Source: Flammeovirga yaeyamensis (GTDB lineage Bacteria > Bacteroidota > Bacteroidia > Cytophagales > Flammeovirgaceae). From it: DNA of 64,000 nt. Positions 34,664 through 43,092 of this stretch are shown piece after piece (within the stretch, counting starts at the first letter, position 1; every line of letters starts with the position of its first letter). The DNA is taken from contig NZ_CP076132.1 in assembly GCF_018736045.1 (NCBI RefSeq), positions 176,001-240,000 on the forward strand. The letters are read 5' to 3'. Under the pieces are notes generated by a model that saw nothing but the letters and a program-made list of their open reading frames with translations, was not told the origin of the DNA and did no database searches. Position numbers and translations under genes: made by a program.

Positions 34664-36042
34664 GAAGTAGTGTTTTCATCTTCGAACTCGGCTTGCAAAC
34701 GTCTTACATGTTCTTCGTCGTTAAACTTGACATGTACAGTCTTGATACGTTTTTTATCCACAGCTCTAATCGTAAAGGTGATGTCTTTATAATTAATTTT
34801 CTTACCTGTTGAAGGCATTTCCTGAAGTAATTCAAGAATTAAGCCACCAATAGAATCACTTTCTCCTTTTACTTTATCAAAATAATCTGGAGGAAGCATG
34901 GCCAAGCGTTCAAAATCAATAAGTGATGTTTTACCATCTAGATTAAAACTCGCATCGGTACTGATATAGTCCTGAACCAAATCGCCATCGAATTCATCGT
35001 TAATATCACCAACGATTTCTTCAATAATATCTTCTAAAGTCACCAAGCCGGTAGTACCGCCATATTCATCAACAATAATGGCCATGTGTACTCTTCGTTC
35101 TTGGAAATCTCTGAGTAGTTCGTCAATTTTTTTAGATTCCGGAACGTAATAAATGTCTTTACGGACAATACGTTTCCATTCAAAATGTTCATTCTTGTCT
35201 AAGTAAGGAAGTAAATCCTTGATGTATAAAATACCCACTAAAGAGTCGATGGTATCGCTATATACCGGAAGACGTGAAAAGGAATTTTTGTTGATATGAT
35301 CCATCAATTCATGAAAGTCGATATCTATATCGATGGCATTCATGTCTGTTCTGGAAATCATGATTTGTTTTACCGTCTTTGATCCAAAACGAACAATTCC
35401 TTTTAGCATTTCGCTGGCTTTATCATCTACTTGATCCGTAGCCAAAGAAACTGCTTGATCGAATTCGTTAACCGATACCTCCAGGTTGTAATTTCTTTTT
35501 GCTAAAGCTCTTTCCATTGTATTTCCCATGCTTGTCAGTAAAAGAGCAAAAGGATTAAATATTTTGATAGAAATCTGCCAGAAAGAAACCATGCTTTTTG
35601 CAAAGCTTATAGAGTTCTTGGTCGCATAAATTTTAGGAACAATTTCACCTATAAATACGACTAAAGCGGTAACGATAAAAGTGAGGGATATAAAAACTTC
35701 GGCACCATCGCGTGCAACATCTATGGCATCTGCAACGGTCCACGCAATAAATGTCGAGATCATAACAATAGCGACATTCACGAAGTTATTGCATATTAGT
35801 ATAGTGGCTAATAAAATCTGAGGGACTTGCAATAGTTTGAATACTTTTTGTCCCACAGGGTCTTCACCCTCTCTACATTCCTTAATTTGCTCAGGGGTGA
35901 GGGAGAAAAAGGCTACTTCCGATCCAGAAATTAAGCCTGATAAAATAAGTAAAAGCACCACTACCAAAGCGGCTCCCCAAGGAATGTCCTGAAGGATTAA
36001 CGATAGTAGTGGCATTACCGGGTGTGATAGATCACCTTCCAT
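34660..36042 (-). CDS. gldE: Gliding-associated CBS/CorC-domain membrane protein GldE
   Basis: Inner-membrane protein of 460 residues of the CNNM/CorC (HlyC) family. The N-terminal DUF21 region has about four helices (about 18-175). Two CBS domains follow (about 205-335, with IMISRTDMNAID and MAIIVDEYGGTTGLVTLEDIIEEIVGDI), then a C-terminal CorC domain (about 360-445). GldE is linked to gliding by its partnership with GldD in Flavobacterium johnsoniae, and the chemistry is unknown; CNNM relatives move divalent metal ions. It is next to ssb (22-bp gap) and overlaps gldD by four bases. Confidence 0.9.
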   Translation of the reverse strand: MEGDLSHPVMPLLSLILQDIPWGAALVVVLLLILSGLISGSEVAFFSLTPEQIKECREGEDPVGQKVFKLLQVPQILLATILICNNFVNVAIVMISTFIAWTVADAIDVARDGAEVFISLTFIVTALVVFIGEIVPKIYATKNSISFAKSMVSFWQISIKIFNPFALLLTSMGNTMERALAKRNYNLEVSVNEFDQAVSLATDQVDDKASEMLKGIVRFGSKTVKQIMISRTDMNAIDIDIDFHELMDHINKNSFSRLPVYSDTIDSLVGILYIKDLLPYLDKNEHFEWKRIVRKDIYYVPESKKIDELLRDFQERRVHMAIIVDEYGGTTGLVTLEDIIEEIVGDINDEFDGDLVQDYISTDASFNLDGKTSLIDFERLAMLPPDYFDKVKGESDSIGGLILELLQEMPSTGKKINYKDITFTIRAVDKKRIKTVHVKFNDEEHVRRLQAEFEDENTTS

Positions 36043-36064
36043 GTAAATTCTTTAAATTAAAATT

Positions 36065-36505
36065 TTAGAACGGAGGGTCGTCATTACTCACTTCAGATGC
36101 ACCTACAGCTTGAGGTGTTTCCGAAACTGTTGCACCTTGTGGAGGAGCTGCCTCGTAAGGAGCACCTTGACCATCCTGTCTGCTATCTAACATTACCATA
36201 TCTCTAGCTGTAATGTCAGTAGAATATCTTGTGACACCGTCTTTTTCGTAGCTACGTGTAGTTAGTCTACCCTCGATGTACACTTTACTTCCTTTTTTAA
36301 GATATTGTTCAGCAACACCTGCTAAACCATTCCATAGATTTACTCTATGCCATTCCGTTTGCGTCTGACGGTTACCGTCGCGATCTGTGTAGTTTTCAGA
36401 TGTAGCAATAGATAGGGTAGCAACTTTGTTACCGCCTTCCAGGTTTCTTACTTCTGGGTCTGCGCCCAAGTTACCTACTAAGATGACTTTATTAACTCCA
36501 GCCAT
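36065..36505 (-). CDS. ssb: Single-stranded DNA-binding protein
   Basis: SSB of 146 residues with an N-terminal OB fold (1-110; MAGVNKVILVGNLGADPEVR, WHRVNLWNGLAGVAEQYLKKG, GRLTTRSYEKDG) and a flexible tail ending in the conserved acidic tip DDPPF, which recruits repair and replication partners. Length is slightly short but normal for Bacteroidota. It lies between mutY and gldE in the conserved order and probably shares their transcript. Confidence 0.96.
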   Translation of the reverse strand: MAGVNKVILVGNLGADPEVRNLEGGNKVATLSIATSENYTDRDGNRQTQTEWHRVNLWNGLAGVAEQYLKKGSKVYIEGRLTTRSYEKDGVTRYSTDITARDMVMLDSRQDGQGAPYEAAPPQGATVSETPQAVGASEVSNDDPPF

Positions 36506-36593
36506 TGTTTTGTTTTGGTTGTTAATTAATTAGATATGAATCATTAAGTATCTAAAATGATCGAAAAGATTTTCTTCTCTGATTCTAAATTAC

Positions 36594-37649
36594 TTAATAA
36601 ATATTTTTTCTCAAATAATTCTCTAAAATGATTGGCTTTCCGACTGATTGAATTTCATCGATATCCATCCAACTATAGTGGTGCTGTTCAGATTGAGTCT
36701 CCAAAAGAGCTTGCAATTTTACATGAAAAAATTCAATAAATAATCTTCTATGTGATAACAAATGCTTAATCGGTTCGCTCGAGAAAAAAATATCGTTAGT
36801 ATTTAGATCTAAACCTGTATTTTCAATAATAATGCCGTTCGATAATTTTTGATCTTTTTCTGATGATATGACCTGTGGGAAGTCAAAAAGACCTGCCCAA
36901 ATGTCACCTTCTTGTCGTTTCTTCATCAAATACTTTCCATTCTGCTCAATCAAAAAGTATTTGATATACTGATTAGTGACCTTTGTTTTTTTCAATTTCA
37001 CTGGTCTTTGATCAATATTTTGATGTAAACGACTTTCGCAAGATTGTACAAAAGGACATGTTTCGCAGTTCGGCTTCTTTGGCGTGCAATGCATCGCCCC
37101 AAACTCCATCAATGCCTGATTAAAAATATCGGGTTTATCCTCCGAAATCAATTGATTCGCTACTTCTGTAAAGACTTTCTGACCTTTACCTGAAGCAATA
37201 TCCTCATCAATATCAAAAACTCGGGATAACACTCGGTAAACATTTCCATCGACCGTAGCTACCTTTTCTCTAAAGGCAAATGAAGCTATCGCGGCAGCAG
37301 TATAATTGCCGACACCTTTCAGTGTCAGTAAATCTTTATAATTATCTGGAAACTTACCATTCCATTCATCCATCACTTGGTTGGCAGCGACGTGCATATT
37401 TCTCCCTCGGGAATAATAGCCGAGTCCTTGCCATAAATGAAGAATCTTATCGATATCCGCTTCAGCGAAGTCTTTCACCGTAGGGAAATTTGCTACAAAT
37501 TTTTCGTAATAAGGTAAGCCTTGTTGTACTCTTGTCTGTTGAAGGATGATCTCCGACAACCAAATTTTATAGGGATCTTGGGTATGACGCCAAGGTAAAT
37601 CTCTTTTATTGCTTTCGTACCAATTGATTAAGCTGGAGGCAAAATCCAT
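36594..37649 (-). CDS. mutY: A/G-specific adenine DNA glycosylase MutY
   Basis: Base-excision repair enzyme of 351 residues that removes adenine opposite 8-oxoguanine. The HhH-GPD core starts LPWRHTQDPYKIWLSEIILQQTRV, with LKGVGNYTAAAIASFAF and DGNVYRVLSR. The iron-sulphur loop is CTPKKPNCETCPFVQSC, spaced C-x6-C-x2-C-x5-C. The C-terminal part (about 235-345) is a NUDIX-like domain that reads 8-oxoguanine, with IKHLLSHRRLFIEFFH. It is next in line after the DUF2062 gene and before ssb. Confidence 0.95.
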   Translation of the reverse strand: MDFASSLINWYESNKRDLPWRHTQDPYKIWLSEIILQQTRVQQGLPYYEKFVANFPTVKDFAEADIDKILHLWQGLGYYSRGRNMHVAANQVMDEWNGKFPDNYKDLLTLKGVGNYTAAAIASFAFREKVATVDGNVYRVLSRVFDIDEDIASGKGQKVFTEVANQLISEDKPDIFNQALMEFGAMHCTPKKPNCETCPFVQSCESRLHQNIDQRPVKLKKTKVTNQYIKYFLIEQNGKYLMKKRQEGDIWAGLFDFPQVISSEKDQKLSNGIIIENTGLDLNTNDIFFSSEPIKHLLSHRRLFIEFFHVKLQALLETQSEQHHYSWMDIDEIQSVGKPIILENYLRKNIY

Positions 37650-37682
37650 TTTATAGGTTTAATTTAAGGTGGAATTCTGATT

Positions 37683-38207
37683 CTATTCTGTAACTCTTTT
37701 CTCCTCCGAACTGTTCATGTTTTTCAACATTTTTCGGAAAGCAATTCTTAAAAGTCGTTGCATCGGAAGGGCAATAATAGCAGAAACAACAATCCAAACG
37801 GCTGCTCCTTGCAACATCAAAATGCCCATTTCTTTAATACCGTGTATAATTCCAATATCCAAAGCCTCTTGAATTTTCTCCAATGTAACGCCTTTTGCAC
37901 TATTGCCAAAAAGTGAAGTTCCTGCCTTGATATAAGGAATAATCATAAACACCTGAATAGGCGATACCGCATAATTGGCAATCTGAATGGCAAACTGATT
38001 TAAGCGGAAAATGGATGCCGCCAAAATGCAGAGCCAAGTACAAATCCCCAACATAGGAGAAGAACCAATTAAAAGTCCCACCGTTACACTCCAAGCCAAT
38101 AAATGAGGCGTCATTCCTTGTCGGAGTAACGTACGTAAAGGAATAAGTATGCGATGAGTGATGTGGTGCTTTATAGAAAGCCTAATTCTTTTTAGAAAGT
38201 GATCCAT
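37683..38207 (-). CDS. DUF2062 family membrane protein
   Basis: Inner-membrane protein of 174 residues. It begins with a basic segment followed by LLRQGMTPHLLAWSVTVGLLIGSSPMLGI, the DUF2062 hallmark, and has about three or four helices. Its molecular role is unknown; DUF2062 domains occur near glycosyltransferases or as stand-alone membrane proteins. Its start overlaps the rhomboid gene end by 16 bp, and mutY begins 33 bp after it, so it is part of the six-gene minus-strand run. Confidence 0.85.
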   Translation of the reverse strand: MDHFLKRIRLSIKHHITHRILIPLRTLLRQGMTPHLLAWSVTVGLLIGSSPMLGICTWLCILAASIFRLNQFAIQIANYAVSPIQVFMIIPYIKAGTSLFGNSAKGVTLEKIQEALDIGIIHGIKEMGILMLQGAAVWIVVSAIIALPMQRLLRIAFRKMLKNMNSSEEKRVTE

Positions 38208-38818
38208 GTTTGGATTTGTTGGAAGAATCTGATAATTGAATTTGGTTCAAGCAAAATTGAAAATGCGATACCCCAAATTGCCCCAAATAAATGAGCAGAG
38301 TGATTGATATAGGTGTTGGGGTTGTTCGATTGATAATAAGAGTAGATCAAAAAGGCTGCTCCTAGAATAAATGATGGAAGGCACAAAACAAAGTACAAGC
38401 AAATATCTTGAACTGGAGCAAAGATGATCATAAAGAAAACCACAGAAGAAACAGCTCCGGAAGCACCTAATGATCTATAATTGATATCTCCTTTATGCTT
38501 TATATAAGATGGAATATCGGCAATGATAGCACCTCCAAAGTAAAGTGCCAAAAAGGCCAATTCACCGTACAGAACATTTCCAGTAAGAATCATACATATA
38601 CGTTCAACACTTTCGCCAAAGAAATAGAGCGTTAGCATATTGAACAATAAGTGCATCCAGCTTGAATGAACAAATGCTGAAGAGATAAAACGGTACCACT
38701 GATTTTTTGATGCCACCAAATAAGGATCCATCAAAAGTTTGTAGCGGACACTATCATTCTGAAAAGCGTAGTAACTAATACCTACATTCAGGACAATTAA
38801 TATTAAAGTGATTGACAT
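38192..38818 (-). CDS. Rhomboid-family intramembrane serine protease
   Basis: Membrane protease of 208 residues with six helices that cleaves substrate helices within the membrane. It has the loop FVHSSWMHLLFNMLTLYFFGESVE, the catalytic Ser in LGASGAVSS and the catalytic His in NHSAHLFGAIWG. The Ser-His dyad is therefore intact. Substrates are unknown. It is the first gene of the run rhomboid-DUF2062-mutY-ssb-gldE-gldD, all with short gaps or overlaps. Confidence 0.9.
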   Translation of the reverse strand: MSITLILIVLNVGISYYAFQNDSVRYKLLMDPYLVASKNQWYRFISSAFVHSSWMHLLFNMLTLYFFGESVERICMILTGNVLYGELAFLALYFGGAIIADIPSYIKHKGDINYRSLGASGAVSSVVFFMIIFAPVQDICLYFVLCLPSFILGAAFLIYSYYQSNNPNTYINHSAHLFGAIWGIAFSILLEPNSIIRFFQQIQTWITF

Positions 38819-39034
38819 GTATGATGTTTGTTGAATGTTCTATTTGAATATGCTGCAAGATAATAATCAATTGATAATATCGGATGAAGTTTAAGTTTTT
38901 ATAAAGGTAGATGGTTTTGGGGAGTGAATATGTACTTTGAATAATTGTTGTGAGATGATTGCAAAATTTGCTTTAAATTGTAGTGAAGAATTTAAAAGAT
39001 GGAATAACAGAATAACGACTATTTTTTTGATATT

Positions 39035-39493
39035 ATGGAAAAACTAAAAATGAATAGGCTAAGGAAAGGAATTTCAATTTATAATATATTCGGTGGTGTG
39101 CTGTTTATTATTTTATTCGCTATTAGTTGTTTGCAATCTGATGGGAGTTGGAATTTGAAAAATAAAATTATTTTTTCTTATTCAGTTATATACTATTTAG
39201 CATTAATAATATTCGGTTTTTTATTCTTGAAAAATAGAAGTAATTATAAAATCTTATTCATTTTAAATTTATGTCAATTATTAGTTCTATCATCTTATGA
39301 ACTAAAATATGCATCAACTAATGGTTTCGCATTTGTCATATATTTATCAGATACTTTTGATCTAAATTTCTATTTTAACTTATTCCCTGAATTTCATGTT
39401 ATTCAAAACAATATTAAAAATGGAAGTTTTATAGGGATAAATATGACATGTCTTATAACACTTTATTGTCTACTATTATTTAGAAAGAGGTAA
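39035..39493 (+). CDS. Small four-helix membrane protein, unknown
   Basis: Not recognised. The 152-residue product has about four hydrophobic segments (about 14-33, 45-66, 72-88, 130-149) and a basic C-terminal end RKR. Base composition is markedly more AT-rich than most neighbours, with many AAA, AAT and ATT codons, as is the next gene. It begins a two-gene island between the rhomboid operon and rpsP. A lineage-specific or acquired gene is likely; no function can be given. Confidence 0.6.
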   Translation: MEKLKMNRLRKGISIYNIFGGVLFIILFAISCLQSDGSWNLKNKIIFSYSVIYYLALIIFGFLFLKNRSNYKILFILNLCQLLVLSSYELKYASTNGFAFVIYLSDTFDLNFYFNLFPEFHVIQNNIKNGSFIGINMTCLITLYCLLLFRKR

Positions 39494-39551
39494 TGTTGAT
39501 TAACTTATTAGTCTGAATTAATAAACAATACACAAAATACATCCACAGCTT

Positions 39552-40202
39552 ATGTTTATCGAAAAAATATATGAATTACCTCTAGAGCATAATTTAGGAT
39601 ACTTTTTAGTAGGTATCATTGAACCTGAGGTTATCGGGTTAAAGGGTGGTTTTATACATTATTCTCATTTAATGAATGTTTATGATACTTATAGTTCTAC
39701 ACCTTTTGAAAAAAACGCAAATGAGGATAAAAAATTAAAAGAATTAATGCCTCCATTTGTGATTTCCCGAAAACCTAAATCAAGAGGTAGAAACAAATGG
39801 AGAGAAATAGGGAAAAAAGAAATCTCTTTGGATAATTATAGGTTACCAGAATTTTACCAATCTAAAGAAATATTTTATCCTGATGTTAAAAGTCAAGAAT
39901 GGTGGATGAAAGTTTCACGTGTTTTTATAAATGATAGCTCTAATTCCGATTATGAAAAAATAAAACATTTGGCCCCATGGGTTTATATCAATTTCCCTGG
40001 TCTTAGCACCGTTGTGACAATGTATTATTTGCAAAAAAATGGTGTTGATATTTTAGATTATTACGGAGATGGTATCTTAAATGATCCTCTCAATCATGAT
40101 TTTAATGTAAGAATATATAATTGGGTAAAAAACTTGCCAGATTATTCAAAAGTTCCAGAAGAAATAAGATGGATAGAAAATGTGGATAACATCAAATATT
40201 AA
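39552..40202 (+). CDS. Hypothetical protein, possibly an orphan immunity-type protein
   Basis: Not recognised. A 216-residue soluble protein with no signal peptide, starting MFIEKIYELPLEHNLGYFLVGIIEPEV, with aromatic-rich parts such as SQEWWMKVSRVF and HLAPWVYINFPGLSTVVTMYYL. The start, length and isolated AT-rich setting recall immunity proteins of polymorphic toxin systems, which often lie as orphans, but I cannot match a named family. It starts 58 bp after the membrane protein gene. A heptamer array follows 4 bp after its stop codon. Confidence 0.55.
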   Translation: MFIEKIYELPLEHNLGYFLVGIIEPEVIGLKGGFIHYSHLMNVYDTYSSTPFEKNANEDKKLKELMPPFVISRKPKSRGRNKWREIGKKEISLDNYRLPEFYQSKEIFYPDVKSQEWWMKVSRVFINDSSNSDYEKIKHLAPWVYINFPGLSTVVTMYYLQKNGVDILDYYGDGILNDPLNHDFNVRIYNWVKNLPDYSKVPEEIRWIENVDNIKY

Positions 40203-40206
40203 GTAT

Positions 40207-40241
40207 AATTCCTAACTCCTATCTCCTAATTCCTACCTATT
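40207..40241. repeat. Heptamer repeat array, five units
   Basis: AATTCCT, AACTCCT, ATCTCCT, AATTCCT, ACCTATT in strict 7-base phase, starting 4 bp after a stop codon. Confidence 0.8.
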
Positions 40242-40339
40242 AAAAAATATTACCACGACATAACCCTTTAAAATGAATCAAAAAAGCTTGTTCGTCGTTT
40301 TTATAATCGGTTTAGGTAGTAGAATTCAATAAGTTATAC

Positions 40340-40347
40340 TATCTTTG
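40340..40347 (+). promoter_or_regulatory. -7 promoter element of rpsP
   Basis: TATCTTTG matches TAnnTTTG. It implies a leader of about 80 nt before the S16 start codon. Confidence 0.6.
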
Positions 40348-40353
40348 CCGATC

Positions 40354-40434
40354 GAATCGGGAACGTGTTTCCCATATGTTTAACTGTGTAACAAAGGACT
40401 GCGTTCCTTTCCAACACACAAATGCTAAATTAAA
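40354..40434 (+). promoter_or_regulatory. Structured 5' leader of rpsP
   Basis: Two possible hairpins: GGGAA/TTCCC (40359-40363, 40369-40373), and a bipartite stem with TGTGT (40385-40389) and ACACA (40416-40420) enclosing AAAGGA/TCCTTT (40393-40398, 40405-40410). It may be an autoregulatory ribosomal-protein leader. Confidence 0.45.
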
Positions 40435-41022
40435 ATGGCAGTAAAAATTCGTTTGGCTCGTCGTGGCCGTAAGAGAAAGCCTATTTACAATGTAGTAGTA
40501 GCAGACTCAAGATCTCCTCGTGATGGTCGTTTTATTGAGAAGTTAGGTACTTTCAACCCTAACACTGAACCTGCAACTATCAACATTGACGCTGTAGCTG
40601 CAGCAGAATGGTTATTGAAAGGTGCTCAGCCTACTGACACTGCTCGTACTGTTCTTTCAAAAGCAGGTGCAATGTACAAGAAACACCTTCAAGTAGGTGT
40701 GAACAAAGGCGCTAAAACTCAAGAGGAAGCTGATAAACTTTTTGATGCATGGATGTCAGAGAGATCTTCTGCTTACGCTGCTGAGTTAGAAGCAAAGAAA
40801 GCTGCTGCTGAAGCTGCTGTTAAAGCAGAATTAGAAGCAGGTGTTGCTGCTCGTAAAGCTGCTGAAGAAGCTGAGAAAAAAGCTGAGGCTGAAGCTCTTG
40901 CTGCTGCCGCTGCTGCTCAAGCTGAAAAAGAAGCTGCTGAGGCTGCTGAAGCTTCAACTGAGGAATCAGGTGAAGAAGCTGCTGCTGAAGGCGAAGCTAC
41001 TGAAGAAGAGTCTGCTGAGTAA
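40435..41022 (+). CDS. rpsP: 30S ribosomal protein S16 with long Ala/Glu-rich tail
   Basis: Ribosomal small-subunit protein of 195 residues. The normal S16 domain is residues 1 to about 85 ([38 protein letters not shown], ending near [12 protein letters not shown]). Beyond it is a tail of about 100 residues made mainly of Ala, Glu and Lys, with repeats of [13 protein letters not shown] type and a Glu-rich end, probably a helix on the ribosome surface. Such tails are seen in Bacteroidota S16. No rimM or trmD follows, unlike in many bacteria. It has its own promoter and leader. Confidence 0.95.
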   Translation: MAVKIRLARRGRKRKPIYNVVVADSRSPRDGRFIEKLGTFNPNTEPATINIDAVAAAEWLLKGAQPTDTARTVLSKAGAMYKKHLQVGVNKGAKTQEEADKLFDAWMSERSSAYAAELEAKKAAAEAAVKAELEAGVAARKAAEEAEKKAEAEALAAAAAAQAEKEAAEAAEASTEESGEEAAAEGEATEEESAE

Positions 41023-41109
41023 TTCCAGCACAAATCTTAAGTCGAAGGTAAATGCCCTCGTATTTACCCCGTAAACTAGGTTTACGTAATCTCCAAATCG
41101 AAAATATTT

Positions 41110-41140
41110 GCCCTACGCCTCCCAAGCGTAGGGCTTCTTT
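41110..41140 (+). terminator. Terminator after rpsP
   Basis: A 9-bp GC-rich stem, GCCCTACGC (41110-41118) and GCGTAGGGC (41126-41134), 7-nt loop, followed by TTCTTT. Confidence 0.85.
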
Positions 41141-41173
41141 ATGCCCAATTGTTTCTTGTAATATGGTTCGTGG

Positions 41174-41192
41174 GACGTTGCACTGCAACGTC
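41174..41192. repeat. REP-like 19-bp palindrome
   Basis: GACGTTGCA and TGCAACGTC surround a single centre base (41183). The 9-bp arms are perfect. Palindromes with this ACGTTGCA core occur as dispersed repeats in other bacteria; here there is one copy in the spacer between rpsP and the M48 gene. Confidence 0.5.
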
Positions 41193-41284
41193 GGTACATA
41201 GTAAAGCACAATCTTCTTTATTTATATCGTTGGGAATTATCAATTTTATCACATAACTTGAATGGGTAAATAATTACTTATTTA

Positions 41285-42424
41285 ATGCCAACAATAACTA
41301 ACAAGACTAATTCTACCTCTTACAAAGCCATCTTGATTCATCCTCAATTACCAACAGGAAGACAACAAGGAGACGTACGTTTTGGATCTCAGAAAGTGGA
41401 TATCCAAGCAGGCGATTTCTATTATGCTATTCCTTTTGCTGAGTTAGAAATTGAAGCAGGTGGAGCCTCAGGCCAGTTTATCTTTTTCAAATCGAGAAAA
41501 GAGAAAGATATTTCCTTCTATACAAAGGACAAATCTATTCTTAAAGACGACTTCTTGATAAGTGATCCACGTTTTCGGGAACATATCAAGAAGACGAAGT
41601 TTGCACTGACTAATCTTTATAGGGGAGCAGCCTTGTTCCTTAGTATTTGTCTGATCATCATCACAAGTTTTTATCTATTTAAAGATAGTATCGTTAAAAT
41701 GGCCGCTCGAAATGTCCCCATCTCCTGGGAAGAACAAATGGGAGATGAGCTTTTCGAATCCATCAAAAAGGAATATACATTTATCGAAAACGATTCTTTG
41801 ATTGGGGTGTTGGGGAATGAACTTCAACCTTTAATAAATCAAGTAGAAGCAGAAGGATTCAATATCGAATTGTACTTAGTGGAAGATGCTTCTATAAATG
41901 CTTTTGCATTACCTGGAGGAAAGGTGATGATCAATTCAGGCTTGATAAAGAATGCCTCTTCTTGGGATGAAGTGGCAGGAGTGATGGCACATGAAATCTC
42001 TCATGTATCCTTAAGGCACCATGTTCGAGGAGCAATTGATAAAATTGGCTTTTTTAGTATCGTTTACTTGTTCTTAGGTGATGGTTCTGCTGTAATGGCC
42101 ACCTTAGCCAATACTATGTTCGAATTACAGACTACGGCTTACTCAAGAACTTTAGAACAGGAAGCCGATAGTCAGGGCATCAATTACTTGCAGCAATGCA
42201 GAATCAATCCAGAAGGTATGATTCAATTTTTTGAAATGTTGGATGAGAAACACGAAATGACTCAAATCGATAGTTTGCTTCAGTTTGTGTCTACACATCC
42301 TTCTACTCCAGATAGAATTAATGATCTGAAAGAACAGATTGAAGATAAAAAAGAAAATAACTATATCTCTTTCCAATCGAATTACGACGATTTTAAAGAG
42401 GGTGTATTACTAACAACTAATTAG
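41285..42424 (+). CDS. M48 family zinc metalloprotease, membrane-bound (Oma1/BepA-like)
   Basis: Protease of 379 residues. An N-terminal beta-rich domain (about 20-85; VRFGSQKVDIQAGDFYYAI) of the type often fused to M48 enzymes is followed by one transmembrane helix (about 113-133) and an M48 catalytic domain. The zinc site is H236-E-I-S-H240 (AHEISHVSLRHH) with the third ligand at E293 in EQEADSQG. It should act at the inner membrane, like Oma1 in mitochondria and BepA or HtpX relatives in bacteria. The stop codon is six bases before a run of three AIM24 genes, so all four form one operon. Targets are unknown. Confidence 0.88.
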   Translation: MPTITNKTNSTSYKAILIHPQLPTGRQQGDVRFGSQKVDIQAGDFYYAIPFAELEIEAGGASGQFIFFKSRKEKDISFYTKDKSILKDDFLISDPRFREHIKKTKFALTNLYRGAALFLSICLIIITSFYLFKDSIVKMAARNVPISWEEQMGDELFESIKKEYTFIENDSLIGVLGNELQPLINQVEAEGFNIELYLVEDASINAFALPGGKVMINSGLIKNASSWDEVAGVMAHEISHVSLRHHVRGAIDKIGFFSIVYLFLGDGSAVMATLANTMFELQTTAYSRTLEQEADSQGINYLQQCRINPEGMIQFFEMLDEKHEMTQIDSLLQFVSTHPSTPDRINDLKEQIEDKKENNYISFQSNYDDFKEGVLLTTN

Positions 42425-42430
42425 ATTTTT

Positions 42431-43090
42431 ATGAATTTAGATGTTAAAGGCAAACCTGCTTTTGCCCATGTTCATGTAACGATTGAACCCGGGGAGTCGT
42501 TTGTCGCAGAATCGGATGCGATGTCAAGTATGTCTGCTCAACTTGATATGACTGCCGAACTAAACGGAGGATTTTTTAACGCCGTACTTAAAAAAATCTT
42601 TGGTGGCGAAACACTTTTTGTCAACCGTTTTACCAACAACACTTCTGAGCCGCTTACTTTAACTATTACGCAACCGACACCTGGAGATATGGAGGTGAAG
42701 GAGCTAAATGGAGAAAGTTTCTGTTTACAGCAAGGCGCTTATATCGCTTCTACACCAGATGTGAAATTGGGTGTAAAATATGCCGGTATTGGTTCTTGGA
42801 TAGGCGGTGAAGGTCTATTTAAATTGATGGTATCTGGACATGGAAAAGTCATTTTTGGTGCTTTCGGTGGTTTAATCGAAAGAGAAGTAAGTGGCGAATT
42901 TATTGTCGATACAAGTCACTTGGTCGGTTACGAGCCAGGTATGAAACTGAAGCCTCAATTGTCTGGTGGTATTTTCTCTTCTCTATTTGGAGGTGAGGGG
43001 TTAGTCACAAGAGTGGAAGGTTCAGGTAAGATTTTTATTCAGACAAGAAGTTTGTCTGGGATGACATCATGGGTAAATAGAAACTTATAA
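42431..43090 (+). CDS. AIM24 family protein, first of three tandem paralogues
   Basis: Beta-rich protein of 219 residues of the AIM24 (TIGR00266) family. Signatures are PGESFVAESDAMSSM, GGETLFVNRFTN and GGEGLVTRVEGSGKIFIQTR. No signal peptide or membrane helix is visible. Bacterial members have no agreed function; the yeast homologue is a mitochondrial inner-membrane protein. The gene follows the M48 protease by 6 bp and precedes a paralogue by 2 bp. The three copies are diverged in sequence but share the repeated GGEGL and GES motifs. Confidence 0.88.
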   Translation: MNLDVKGKPAFAHVHVTIEPGESFVAESDAMSSMSAQLDMTAELNGGFFNAVLKKIFGGETLFVNRFTNNTSEPLTLTITQPTPGDMEVKELNGESFCLQQGAYIASTPDVKLGVKYAGIGSWIGGEGLFKLMVSGHGKVIFGAFGGLIEREVSGEFIVDTSHLVGYEPGMKLKPQLSGGIFSSLFGGEGLVTRVEGSGKIFIQTRSLSGMTSWVNRNL

Positions 43091-43092
43091 TC

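Noticed and set aside
34058-36042. A complete gliding or type IX secretion locus
   Set aside because: Only gldD and gldE are present; no gldK-N, spr or por core genes are seen in the window.
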